Below, one piece after another: positions 9,388-18,156 of a stretch of DNA of 64,000 nucleotides. A model generated the notes under the pieces. It did no database searches, was not told the DNA's origin, and saw nothing but the letters and a program-made list of their open reading frames with translations. Both the position numbers and the translations under genes were made by a program. Positions within the stretch are counted from its first letter, which is position 1, and the number at the start of each line of letters is the position of its first letter. The DNA is taken from assembly GCF_003932895.1 (NCBI RefSeq), contig NZ_RQYW01000002.1, forward strand, positions 1 through 64,000, given 5' to 3'. The stretch comes from Leptotrichia sp. OH3620_COT-345. Lineage in GTDB: Bacteria; Fusobacteriota; Fusobacteriia; Fusobacteriales; Leptotrichiaceae.

Positions 9388-9513
9388 AAAAAGAGTTGTT
9401 CCATAAGGTAAAAATAATTCTATAAAATTAATATTTTTAATATTTCTATAAAAAAGTATAATATAAAAAATTCAAGTTTGATATATTTTTTATTTTATAA
9501 AACGACTCTTTTT
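9388..9513. repeat. imperfect 19-bp inverted repeat enclosing 88 bp
   Basis: The left arm 9388-9406 (AAAAAGAGTTGTTCCATAA) pairs with the right arm 9495-9513 with three differences, one of them a possible G-U pair. The arms lie in the 335-base non-coding stretch 9337-9671, between converging genes (plus-strand unit and minus-strand pilin gene). It may act as a two-way terminator with a long loop, or be a small non-autonomous mobile element. Nothing else was recognised in this gap. Confidence 0.45.
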
Positions 9514-9671
9514 ATTATTTTTTCATATTTTATTATTTTTAAAAAATGGTTTCTAATTTCTTTTCCGAGTTAATAAATGTTTTATTTTTTAAATAATTTT
9601 GCACAATAACTCAACCCATATCAATCTACTTTACAATTAAAACAATTTAATTATAAAGTCAACAAAAGATA

Positions 9672-10046
9672 CTACACTATCAGATATAAATTCCGAACCA
9701 TCATCTCAGGATCTATGTTTGCACCAAAAATCCAGTAAATAAGATCTCCCACTGCCCACGTAATTCCGATAATGACAGCTGCCTGAATAAATTTCATGAA
9801 CATTCCTGCCAAATCAGGCGGACGACCTGCCGTAAAAAGTTCCGGAAAAATTCCCAAAACTGCTATAAAAAGCACTACTCCCGTTATTATCCATTGAAGA
9901 AACTGGATATATCCGAAAAGTGTACCGTTAACATCCTGTGTTATTTCCAGTGCATTCTTATCTATATCGGCAGCATATCCCTGAGCCGATAAAAAAAACA
10001 TAAAAATTATCATTACAAATATTGTCACTATTTTTCTGTTACACAT
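9672..10046 (-). CDS. VirB2/TrbC-like pilin
   Basis: The protein is 124 residues from the Met at 10046, preferred because GAAAGG lies nine bases upstream; an in-frame ATG at 10073 gives 133 residues. It has a long signal peptide ending near SAQGYA-AD, then two hydrophobic helices (about residues 50-72 and 88-108 of the long form) joined by a short polar loop (ELFTAGRPPDLAG). This is the hallmark of the VirB2/TrbC pilin family, which builds the extracellular filament of type IV secretion systems. The TraF-like peptidase in the cluster could mature it. The call is strong on topology and context, but pilin sequences diverge fast. Confidence 0.65.
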   Translation of the reverse strand: MCNRKIVTIFVMIIFMFFLSAQGYAADIDKNALEITQDVNGTLFGYIQFLQWIITGVVLFIAVLGIFPELFTAGRPPDLAGMFMKFIQAAVIIGITWAVGDLIYWIFGANIDPEMMVRNLYLIV

Positions 10047-10131
10047 ATTCCTTTGCCTTTCTTTTTTATTCATATTAATTTCAAAATTACAACTTTTTCA
10101 CTGTTTTAAAAATCGCAAAAACAAAAGTTTA

Positions 10132-10163
10132 AAAACAAACCACCCATAGAGGGCGGTTTTTAT
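10132..10163 (-). terminator. terminator after the LprI-like gene
   Basis: The hairpin AAACCRCCC / GGGYGGTTT pairs with one mismatch and a short loop (ATAGA region), and has T-rich tails on both sides. It lies directly after the stop of the LprI-like gene and before the pilin start. Confidence 0.65.
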
Positions 10164-10164
10164 T

Positions 10165-10587
10165 TTATTTACGCATGCTGTCATATAATCTTGCCAATTC
10201 TATTGTCCTTTTTTCAGTGAACTTCAGTTCAGTCTGACTGTAAATCAAACTTTCAAAAGTTCCTCCTTCAAATTTTTTTGCCGCCTCTGATGCAGCTTTT
10301 TCTTTCTTTTTAATCCAGGCACGTTGAGTATTGAGCAATTTTTCCTTTTCACTTTTTGAAGCTTTAGCTATAATCAATTTATAAACTTTATTTAATTCTT
10401 CATCCCATGCTTTCTGTAACTTGAATGTTGCATTTTTCATTTCCGCTGTCACTCCTGAATCCAGTCCTGCTTGCACTTCTTTTTGTAAAACTTCCATTCT
10501 CTTTATTAAAGCCGCTTCATAACTCCCGGCTGCTGAAAATCCTATAACACCGAATAAAAGTATCATAATAAATAATATTTTCTTCAC
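10165..10587 (-). CDS. LprI-like periplasmic protein (DUF1311)
   Basis: The likely start is GTG 10587, eight bases after GGAG; an ATG at 10623 gives 152 residues but lacks a good site. A signal peptide (VKKILFIMILLFGVIGFSAA) is followed by a helical domain with the DUF1311 pattern: LQKAWDEELNKVYKLI, then LLNTQRAWIKKKEKAA, then an ARLYDSMR tail. This family includes LprI, described as a lysozyme inhibitor in mycobacteria. It lacks the conserved Cys pairs of some members. It lies next to a live and a dead muramidase gene, so a role in protecting the cell from a muramidase is an attractive inference. Confidence 0.7.
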   Translation of the reverse strand: MKKILFIMILLFGVIGFSAAGSYEAALIKRMEVLQKEVQAGLDSGVTAEMKNATFKLQKAWDEELNKVYKLIIAKASKSEKEKLLNTQRAWIKKKEKAASEAAKKFEGGTFESLIYSQTELKFTEKRTIELARLYDSMRK

Positions 10588-10653
10588 ATTATCATCTCCC
10601 ATTTTTTTCATTTCTAGTTTCATTTATAACATATTCTCAATTTAAAATCAACT

Positions 10654-11301
10654 TTATCTTATTTTCATTTTAGTAATTTTTCCCTTATTTTTTTCATCTG
10701 AATCTATTTTTATTTCAGAAGAAAATTCATTCTTAAATAAAACATTATTTTTCAAAGTTCCAATTCCTTTTTCATTTACATTATTTTCTATATAACTTTC
10801 TTTTTTTATTCATATTATTCAGCATTCTTTCAGGGAAATCCTCCGTTCAGGATATTTTTCAGTATCTATATTATTTAAAGCTTCCAATGTATGCTTTCCC
10901 ACTATCCGATCTACATCTAAATCACTACTGTCATTAAGTACATTCAATACTTTCAGTGTTTTAATTAACCAATAACCGCTATTAACTGACCAATTATAAA
11001 TTGACAGTAATATTCTGCTATCGATTATCCTATCAAGTTTATTCTTGTAAAAACAATCCTTTTCATAAATCTCCTTTACAAGAGCTTATAATTCTTTATA
11101 TCTCTATTTTCTTTTCTTTTATAATACCGTATTTCATCTCACCTCCGCTATCACCTTTATCGTTTAAATACTTACCTTCTACTTTCAGTAAATATTCAAA
11201 TATTTTTTCAAATTTCTATTTTTTCTTTTCTTTGTTAATTTTCCTATTTTCCCCTTAATCTTACTAAAACTCCTCGTTAATTTTTCCATATTTTCAAACA
11301 T
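10654..11301 (-). pseudogene. decayed GH108 muramidase paralogue
   Basis: In the minus strand, 10850-11040 translates to text clearly related to the intact hydrolase next door: KLDRIIDSRILLSIYNWSVN and RIVGKHTLEALNNID against KLDKINDDRIALSICDWIVN and GIIGKHTLEALNSVD. Farther upstream, DKGDSGGEMKYGI matches DKGGATKYGI. Stops and frame changes break it several times. A plausible original start is ATG 11301 behind GAGAGAG, and a C-terminal tail ends at 10654. This copy contained the GH108 and peptidoglycan-binding part only, without the NlpC/P60 half. Confidence 0.8.
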
Positions 11302-11330
11302 AGAAATCTCTCTCTTAACATTATTTTTTA

Positions 11331-11500
11331 TTTGAAAAATTTTTCAGTTTTTAATTAGCTGTTCTATATTATATAAATATTCTATAACAGTGGTTCACAC
11401 TTTGTCAAATTTAGACATTATACCTTCAAACCTTTAAATTATCTCATTTTAAACCTATTTTTATCCTAAAAAAACTGATGTATTATCAGTTTTTTTAATT
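11331..11500 (-). repeat. upstream copy of a duplicated non-coding segment
   Basis: This segment resembles 13050-13230, which lies upstream of the intact hydrolase gene: shared TTTTTGAAAAATTTTTCAGT, CTGTCAAATTT/TTGTCAAATTT with GACATTATA, and an A-run/ACTGAT/ATCAGT/T-run hairpin at the right end (11467-11500 and about 13193-13222). It shows that the muramidase gene was duplicated together with its upstream region. Confidence 0.7.
11467..11500 (-). terminator. terminator-like hairpin (copy in duplicated segment)
   Basis: AAAAAAACTGAT and ATCAGTTTTTTT form a perfect stem with a five-base loop and T-runs on both strands. It corresponds to the terminator that follows the lipoprotein gene at 13.2 kb and was carried along by the duplication. 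Confidence 0.65.
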
Positions 11501-11556
11501 TTTATTTATTTTATCATTACATTATCCACACCTGAAAAATTACATTTTATTTATTA

Positions 11557-11606
11557 ATAAAGAAACTGTCTCTTTAATCATTTTTTAAATAGACAGTTTC
11601 TTTTAA
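11557..11606 (-). terminator. terminator of the NlpC/P60-GH108 gene
   Basis: A 13-base perfect stem, AAAGAAACTGTCT (11559-11572) with AGACAGTTTCTTT (11591-11603), with T-runs on both strands. It lies about 50 bases past the stop of the hydrolase gene. Confidence 0.75.
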
Positions 11607-11655
11607 AAATAATATTTTAATTTTCTAATTTTTCACAAAATACGACAAATACTTT

Positions 11656-12912
11656 TTATCTTACAATATTTTTCATATTGTTTTCATTTTTTTGTTCTTT
11701 CAAATTCGGACTTAATTCAGAAACAGCTTTATCAATCCATTCCGAAAGATTTTTTAAAGGTTCTTTATTATTAATATTTAGATTATTTTTAATGAAGTCT
11801 TCCTTTTTACTTACCCTATTTTGCCAACCTTTTAAAAAAACTCCCTGTTCAGGATTTCTTTTAACTATATTATTATAATATTCCCTCTGTGAAATATGAT
11901 AAGCTTTGAGAAACTTTTCAGGATCTACACTGTTTAATGCCTCTAATGTATGTTTTCCTATTATTCCATCTACTGTCAGATTACTATTTTCATTAAGGGT
12001 ATTCAACACTTTTTGGGCTTTTTTGACTCCATTTGCCCCACTATTAACTATCCAGTCGCAAATCGAAAGAGCTATTCTATCATCATTTATTTTATCAAGT
12101 TTATTTCTGTAGAAATATTTATTTTTGTAAATTTCTTTTGCAGATTCCAGTGGGAAATTACGCATATCCCCTTTATATCCGTATTTTCTTGCTTCTATTT
12201 CTATAATTCCGTACTTTGTTGCTCCACCTTTATCATTTTTATGATTGGAATATCCCCCTTCCACATCTATAAGATATTTAAATATACTTTCAAATCTTTC
12301 TATATCTTTTTTCAGCTTTTCCTTATTTTCGACAGTAACTGCCTTGTCAGAAGTATCTATTCCTTTTTTTATAGTTTCCTTACTTTTTGTAACTATATTA
12401 TTTTTAACTGCTATTTTTTCAAGAGAAGATCCTCCTAAAAATCTTTTTTGCCACTTTTCACTGTCCAAATTCGAAATTCTGACTCCGTGTCCTGCGGTTG
12501 CAACAGTTTTATTACGCTCTCCTCCTCCTCCGGAATCTATAAATTTACCTTCTCCTATATATATCCCCACATGACCTACTTTACCTTTCTTTTTCGCTGT
12601 ATCAAAAAAAACTAAATCTCCCGGTTTTAAATCTTTTCTTTTTAAATTATGGTTCACATATTCTGATTGATTTACAGAACCCTCAGGAATTTTTAATCCC
12701 GTTTTTTTAAAAACATATGAGGAAAATCCTGAACAATCAAAATAATCAGGCCCCTTTTTCCCCCATACATAGTTGTTTCCTTTTCTTTTTGCCAATATTT
12801 CTTCAGCCATTTTCACAACATCATTTCTTAAATCATCCATTGAAATAATACTTTTCTTTTCTACTTTTTTTCTACTATTAAGATTTAATAATTCTTCCAT
12901 ATTATTAGACAT
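11656..12912 (-). CDS. two-domain peptidoglycan hydrolase: NlpC/P60 endopeptidase plus GH108 muramidase
   Basis: The 418 residues hold two cell-wall-cutting domains. At 30-160 is an NlpC/P60 cysteine peptidase with Cys60 in FDCSGFSSYVF, PGDLVFF at 97-103 and His114 in KVGHVGIYIG. At about 205-300 is a GH108 N-acetylmuramidase, with the likely catalytic Glu218 in DVEGGYSNHKNDKGGATKYG. A PG_binding_3-type region follows (GKHTLEALN). Both active sites look intact. There is no signal peptide and no membrane helix, so it must leave the cell by another route, such as the type IV apparatus, or act after lysis like an endolysin. It lies between a lipoprotein gene and an LprI-like gene. Local wall opening for secretion (VirB1-like) or an anti-bacterial effector are the main options. 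Confidence 0.85.
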   Translation of the reverse strand: MSNNMEELLNLNSRKKVEKKSIISMDDLRNDVVKMAEEILAKRKGNNYVWGKKGPDYFDCSGFSSYVFKKTGLKIPEGSVNQSEYVNHNLKRKDLKPGDLVFFDTAKKKGKVGHVGIYIGEGKFIDSGGGGERNKTVATAGHGVRISNLDSEKWQKRFLGGSSLEKIAVKNNIVTKSKETIKKGIDTSDKAVTVENKEKLKKDIERFESIFKYLIDVEGGYSNHKNDKGGATKYGIIEIEARKYGYKGDMRNFPLESAKEIYKNKYFYRNKLDKINDDRIALSICDWIVNSGANGVKKAQKVLNTLNENSNLTVDGIIGKHTLEALNSVDPEKFLKAYHISQREYYNNIVKRNPEQGVFLKGWQNRVSKKEDFIKNNLNINNKEPLKNLSEWIDKAVSELSPNLKEQKNENNMKNIVR

Positions 12913-13049
12913 AAAAACTCTTCCTCTCTGATTTTAATTTTTTTCTTTAATAATGATAACGCTTGAGTTTGGATTTTTGAAAATATTTACAAAAGCATTG
13001 TCATTATTTTTTTAAAATTTCTGTAACTTATTTATTTCTCCTATCATTT

Positions 13050-13230
13050 TTTTGAAAAATTTTTCAGTTTTTTATTTAGATCAGCTAATCTATTTTACAC
13101 AGATATTTTATAATATAAACTCAAAATCTGTCAAATTTCGACATTATATTATCAAAGCTTTAATTTATAAGGATTTAAAGCTATTTTTCTACAAAAAAAA
13201 CTGATAATATATCAGTTTTTTATTTTTATA
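13050..13230 (-). repeat. second copy of the duplicated upstream segment, with terminator
   Basis: The counterpart of 11331-11500. Its right end (about 13193-13222) is an A-run/ACTGAT/ATCAGT/T-run hairpin that serves as terminator for the lipoprotein gene ending at 13235. The rest is the leader region of the hydrolase gene. Confidence 0.7.
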
Positions 13231-13234
13231 TTTT

Positions 13235-13756
13235 CTATTCCGGTTTTTCCGCTTCATAAATTATTCTGAAATTATCCCGTGCATTTAAAATTACCACATT
13301 TTTCAGTGCAGTATCATAACCGTAGGCATGTATTCCTTCTTCATCAATCAAATATACATTTTTATGCAGTTTCAATCTTGATTTTTCAACCTTTTCAGTA
13401 TATTCTTCTTCTGAATTGGAAGACTCTTCAATATAGTAATATGTTATAAAATACCCTTTTTTGTCTTTTTCTATTTTAAAGCTGTTTCCATTACTATCAG
13501 GATACATAAACTGTTTATTTAAAAATTTTTCTTCATGAAGTTTTCCATCTGTTTTAAATTCCTTGTTTATTCCTAATCCGGTAAATTCCTCCTCAGTGTT
13601 CTTTTCTCCCGCCTGTTCTTGAGCACTTTGTTTTTCAATCTTTTCAGCATTTAGGCTATTTTTAACTTTATTATTTTCCTTACCGCAAGATAAAACACCC
13701 ACCAGCATAACTGATATTATAACAGTCAACAATAATTTACTTTTATTTTTTTTCAT
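13235..13756 (-). CDS. lipoprotein of the secretion cluster, unknown
   Basis: The start is taken at ATG 13756, with AGGGAG upstream; the ATG at 13765 abuts the ribosome site. An N-terminal signal ends in the lipobox VGVLSC, so the protein is probably lipid-anchored. The mature part is charged (Glu/Lys rich) and contains a region with alternating hydrophobic residues (KGYFITYYYIEE) that may form a small beta domain. It is encoded just upstream of the signal-less peptidoglycan hydrolase, with its own terminator between them. Small lipoproteins in this position serve as immunity proteins in other type IV effector pairs, but no homology to one is claimed. Confidence 0.6.
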   Translation of the reverse strand: MKKNKSKLLLTVIISVMLVGVLSCGKENNKVKNSLNAEKIEKQSAQEQAGEKNTEEEFTGLGINKEFKTDGKLHEEKFLNKQFMYPDSNGNSFKIEKDKKGYFITYYYIEESSNSEEEYTEKVEKSRLKLHKNVYLIDEEGIHAYGYDTALKNVVILNARDNFRIIYEAEKPE

Positions 13757-13935
13757 TAAAATCATCTCCCTTTTTATTTATTTTTATTTTTTTACTATAT
13801 TTAAACTATAATTTTATCGAAATCGGAATAAAATTTTTAAAAATCAAATCTATTACTTTCAACATAAAATTTAAAAATAAATAATAGACTTAACATAAAA
13901 GATCTTGATAAATATTAATAATACAGTATTAAAAA

Positions 13936-16900
13936 TTAATAATTCATCATTTCTCTCACATATTCAGTAGCTTCCTCCTTTTCTTCTCTGATTTTTTCCA
14001 TATCTTCTTCATGCTCTCTTTCAGCTTCGGTTCTTTCTTCTTCTTTCTTAATTTCTACAGCTTTCATTACAGTAATTTTTTTATTGTTATTTAATTTTTC
14101 TTTGGTTTTCTCCTGATTTTGAAGAGATTCTTTCCTATCCTGACCAATTTTTCTCATATCTTCTTCGTACTCTCTTTCAATTTCACTCAAAATTTCCTTT
14201 ATTCTGGACTTTACTTCTTCAATTTCCTCATTCAACTTTTTCCGATTATTTCTAAATCTTTTTATTTCATTATTTTCAAAAACTTTTCTTCCTGTCAGAT
14301 TTGATTTTCTAAGTGTATTAATTTTCATTTGCCCTCTGTAACGAGCAAATCTGTCACTTATATTCAGCTCCTGAAAACTTTGATTGTGATAATCCGTTTC
14401 AACAAAAGTTCCTTCACCATCTATTGCAAGAAGTTCCCTTATATAGCTGTTATCCACATTTTCATATTTTATAATATAATCTATAAATTCCCTGTCACTG
14501 AATTTATTAAGAGAAAATTTTTCAGAAAAATCACCGTCTTCGGATTCGCTTTCAAGCCTGTTTATAAACCTGTCTGCAAACCTGTTTACAGTTTTTTTCG
14601 TTTCTTCATCCATTTTCTCAAGTTTTTCTATATCTCTGTTCAAAAGTGCATGCATTTTTCTATTGTTTTCATTAAGTTCCGTCTGGTTTTCCCTAAGTAA
14701 TTTTTTCTCTAAATTTGCAGCTTTTTTACGTTTTTCATTTAAAAAATCTTTATTAATTCTTTTTATATCAAGATTCCCCATTATCCTATTTAGTACTTCT
14801 ACTTTTTCTTCAACACCAGCAGTATTATAAAATCCGAAACTGTATTCTATTTCTCTTTTAAGCTGATAATTCAATTTAGGATTTATTACTATATCATTTC
14901 TGAGCAGTTCCGTATCAGTATAATAATCTCTAAGTAGTACTTCCCATTTTTCTTTTATCAAATCTTTTAAAACTTCAATATAAAACCTATCTGTAACCCT
15001 CAATATATCTTTATATTTTTCTTCAATAATTTTATTTTTCATTAATATTTCCACTGCCATTGTGGAAGTAAGCTTATTTTCCATTGTACGAAGCTTGGTT
15101 TTCAGAAGATTACTTTTTTTCATACTTTCTATGTTCTGTCCGAAAAATTTTATATTTTCAATGTCAATTTTCGTTTTTTCTATTTCTTTAATAAGATTTA
15201 TTTTACTCTTATTTTTGATTATATTATCAAAATTCTCATTAAAAATTTCCTGATTTTTTAAATTAAAAAAATCTATTTTCTCCTGAGCTTCTTTTATCAT
15301 TTCAGAAAATTCCAAAGCCTTATTCTGAATATAATTACTCTGCCCTCTTAAAATCTTCAGATCCGGTTCATCTTCAAAGAAACTATCTTTAAAAGAAACG
15401 TCAAGGTTCTCATTACCATCTACGCTTCTCCTGAAGCTACTTTCTCTCACTTCCTCTACTTTTAGATTATCCTTAAAAATTTTACCGTCTCTGTTCACAC
15501 TGAAACTTTGCTTAAATGCTCCTAATATAAAAGCCATATTACTTTTATCTTTAAATTTATATTTTTCGACAATATCACCAGCAGGAACATGCCGACTTAT
15601 CATTTTATTGATTTGATTCTTATTTTGTTTAAGTTTGTATAGATCAGCTTTTTCTATTTTAAAATAAGGATTTTCAGAAATATTTTCCGAAAATTCTTCA
15701 AGGTCATCATCACAAATATCTCTACTTTCTTTAATTATCGAATTTTCATTTATATGGGAAACTACTTTCTCAATGTTTTCATGATTCGTTGTAAGAAGAG
15801 GATCAATAATTTTTATTACAGCCCTGTCAAGTCTCGAGCTAAATTCATAATTTATCCCGTTAAATATATAATCAGATGAATTTTCATTAAGTATATTTTC
15901 TAATTCTTCGATATTTGTAATTATGTCCTCTAAAACTTCTTCAGGTTCAATCCCTATTTTATTGAAAATCAAATTTCTAATTTCATCATCAGTATCATTA
16001 AAATCAAAAATTCCATCTTCTGTTTTTATGAGTTGATTTACAATTCTTCCTCTATTATCGGCAAATCTTTCAGCTGTTTTTATTAAATTACTTCTACTCT
16101 CCTGATTTAATATATCAAATTCCATATTAATAAAATCAACATTAATTTTTCCGTTTATAACGGGAACTTTAAGTCCGAAAAAAGGATTTTCCGTATCATC
16201 AATTACTATATACGTTTTTCCTTTCATCTTTTTTTTCATAAATTCATTTATTATCAGCTTATTTAATATCATATTTTTGGTAGTATCGGATGGAGATTTT
16301 CCAAGCTTTTTTTCAAGATTTTTAAATAATCTTTCATTATCTTTATATAATTTTTTTAAATTACGACTTGTCATTTTTTTCATATTATACCTATCAAGAA
16401 AAGGTTTTAACTGTCTATACTCCTTTAAATAATCATTTGAATTAAAATCCAGAATCTCTGTATAAGTATCCAAAGTTTTTATTTGAAAATTATCCTTTAA
16501 TTTATCAATTCTATTTATTTTATCGAAATCTGTATAATAAAATTCCTTTTTTAGATTTCTTTTTACATTATCATATTCAAATTTAAAATCTTTTTTGTCT
16601 TTTATTATATTATACAGTCTTTCATTTTCATATATTTTAAATACCGTATCGGTTAAATCGTCAGAAGAACCTTCACAGAAAAGAATTTTTTTCGGAAAAC
16701 TAAAAAAAGGAAACATGTAAGATTTCAGAATATTTTCTGCTCCATGTTTCAAAACATCTGATACAAATTCTTCAAAAAAAATTTTATTAAACATTTTCAC
16801 CTCTGATGAATAAAGTTTTTGAAGACTCATTATTTCTTTATTTTTCATTTCCTGCCGTTTTTTTTCATAATTATCTGCAAGACTGTCATAGCTAAGCATT

Positions 16901-17430
16901 TCTGTTAATATTATTTTATCCGACTTTTCCTGGCTTTCATTTAATATAGTATAAAGTTTATGAGGATATAATGTACCCATAAAATATCCTATATTTTTAA
17001 AATCCATTTTCAAAAACTTATTTCTTTCGCTATACAGTTTTTCCAAATTTTTATCAGTAAATTCCTCTTTCTGATTCTGATAATACTCTTCCTCTCTTTC
17101 AAAATATGAATCTCCATTTCTTCCTCTTTTATTTTCTTTAATATTATTGCTTTCATATTTTATTACTTTATTATATCCTTTATTTTCCGACAATATTTTT
17201 AGATTACTAAAAAAAGGACCGAGCTGTTCATATTTCCCTTCGGAAAAATTTATATATATTGTTTCAAATATATTTTTTGAAATAATATATTTTTGAGCTT
17301 TAAAATTATATTCTAAATCAATATCTTCTTCATTATAACTTTGTATTAAATTTTTTTTATCCACACAAAAAGTTTTCCTGAAATATTCCCGAAATTTTTC
17401 GTCAATATTTTTTACTTTTCCTTCTTTCAT
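13936..17430 (-). CDS. very large unknown protein (1164 aa) of the secretion cluster
   Basis: I do not recognise this protein. It has no signal peptide, membrane helix or Walker motif. The sequence is Lys/Glu/Asn rich; a globular-looking middle (about residues 390-540, containing KGKTYIVIDDTENPFFGLKV) is followed by long helical stretches. The last 100 residues form a charged coiled coil with a repeated unit: REYEEDMRKIGQDRKES and REHEEDMEKIREEKEEA. It lies between the secreted NlpC/P60 gene (24-base gap) and the lipoprotein gene. With the 540- and 803-aa proteins it makes a set of three large unknown soluble proteins in one cluster. Confidence 0.6.
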   Translation of the reverse strand: MKEGKVKNIDEKFREYFRKTFCVDKKNLIQSYNEEDIDLEYNFKAQKYIISKNIFETIYINFSEGKYEQLGPFFSNLKILSENKGYNKVIKYESNNIKENKRGRNGDSYFEREEEYYQNQKEEFTDKNLEKLYSERNKFLKMDFKNIGYFMGTLYPHKLYTILNESQEKSDKIILTEMLSYDSLADNYEKKRQEMKNKEIMSLQKLYSSEVKMFNKIFFEEFVSDVLKHGAENILKSYMFPFFSFPKKILFCEGSSDDLTDTVFKIYENERLYNIIKDKKDFKFEYDNVKRNLKKEFYYTDFDKINRIDKLKDNFQIKTLDTYTEILDFNSNDYLKEYRQLKPFLDRYNMKKMTSRNLKKLYKDNERLFKNLEKKLGKSPSDTTKNMILNKLIINEFMKKKMKGKTYIVIDDTENPFFGLKVPVINGKINVDFINMEFDILNQESRSNLIKTAERFADNRGRIVNQLIKTEDGIFDFNDTDDEIRNLIFNKIGIEPEEVLEDIITNIEELENILNENSSDYIFNGINYEFSSRLDRAVIKIIDPLLTTNHENIEKVVSHINENSIIKESRDICDDDLEEFSENISENPYFKIEKADLYKLKQNKNQINKMISRHVPAGDIVEKYKFKDKSNMAFILGAFKQSFSVNRDGKIFKDNLKVEEVRESSFRRSVDGNENLDVSFKDSFFEDEPDLKILRGQSNYIQNKALEFSEMIKEAQEKIDFFNLKNQEIFNENFDNIIKNKSKINLIKEIEKTKIDIENIKFFGQNIESMKKSNLLKTKLRTMENKLTSTMAVEILMKNKIIEEKYKDILRVTDRFYIEVLKDLIKEKWEVLLRDYYTDTELLRNDIVINPKLNYQLKREIEYSFGFYNTAGVEEKVEVLNRIMGNLDIKRINKDFLNEKRKKAANLEKKLLRENQTELNENNRKMHALLNRDIEKLEKMDEETKKTVNRFADRFINRLESESEDGDFSEKFSLNKFSDREFIDYIIKYENVDNSYIRELLAIDGEGTFVETDYHNQSFQELNISDRFARYRGQMKINTLRKSNLTGRKVFENNEIKRFRNNRKKLNEEIEEVKSRIKEILSEIEREYEEDMRKIGQDRKESLQNQEKTKEKLNNNKKITVMKAVEIKKEEERTEAEREHEEDMEKIREEKEEATEYVREMMNY

Positions 17431-17453
17431 TTTTTTCCCGCTTTCTGCTACTA

Positions 17454-18107
17454 TCAGGATATATCTACTATTCTTTTAATAGCTACCATTTTTGACATAA
17501 AGTATCCCTGATTAAGAGGAACAATAACTACTTTATCGCTACTACTGGAAGCATGAATCATTTTTCCGTTTCCAAGATACATTCCTACATGAGAGACGGT
17601 ATCAGGTCTTTTCGGATCAGTTTCAAAAAATATGAGATCTCCTTTTCTTACAGCTGCAAGGCTTACACTTCTTCCCACCTTTGCTTGATCTCTTGATACT
17701 CTCGGAAGTACAATTCCTATAGATGAATACACATTTTTAACAAAAGCTGAACAGTCAAGACCTTTTCTTGTAGTTCCTCCCCACAAATAAGGTATTCCAA
17801 GGTAGGTACTTGATTCACTTACCAATTTATTAAGAGCTTTATTAAGCATAACATATTTATTTGATTTTGAACCTGTAAGTTTTAAATTTATATTTAATTT
17901 TTCTTTTGTAGATTTTATATTACCGTCTCCTATTTCATAATTACGTGAAGCTGCAGGTATATCAGGATTTTCTCTATTTACAGAGTTACCTGCTTCTACA
18001 TTCGATTGATTTTTTTCGACTTTTCTGTTTTTTTCCATCGTAAATCTCATTCTGCTGGCAAAAGTAAAAGACGGAATAATCAACATGATAAATAGTATCT
18101 TCTTCAA
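17454..18107 (-). CDS. secreted NlpC/P60 peptidoglycan endopeptidase
   Basis: A 217-residue protein starting at TTG, six bases after AGGAG. Its signal peptide (MKKILFIMLIIPSFTFA) is followed by a low-complexity linker and a complete NlpC/P60 domain at 90-215: Cys119 in KGLDCSAFVKNVY, KGDLIFF at 155-161, His173 in SHVGMYLGNG, and the third polar residue His185 in MIHASSSS. These enzymes cut the stem peptide of peptidoglycan. Its place right after the VirB6-like gene suggests a VirB1-like job, making room in the wall for the transport complex. Confidence 0.88.
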   Translation of the reverse strand: MKKILFIMLIIPSFTFASRMRFTMEKNRKVEKNQSNVEAGNSVNRENPDIPAASRNYEIGDGNIKSTKEKLNINLKLTGSKSNKYVMLNKALNKLVSESSTYLGIPYLWGGTTRKGLDCSAFVKNVYSSIGIVLPRVSRDQAKVGRSVSLAAVRKGDLIFFETDPKRPDTVSHVGMYLGNGKMIHASSSSDKVVIVPLNQGYFMSKMVAIKRIVDIS

Positions 18108-18156
18108 ATTTTTCTCCTTTTTCTTTATTTTTTGTAAATATATTATCTGATTTTTT

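Noticed and set aside
10801-11301. Plus-strand open frame at 11001-11258 as a membrane protein
   Set aside because: The minus strand here is a recognisable decayed muramidase; the plus frame is its shadow.
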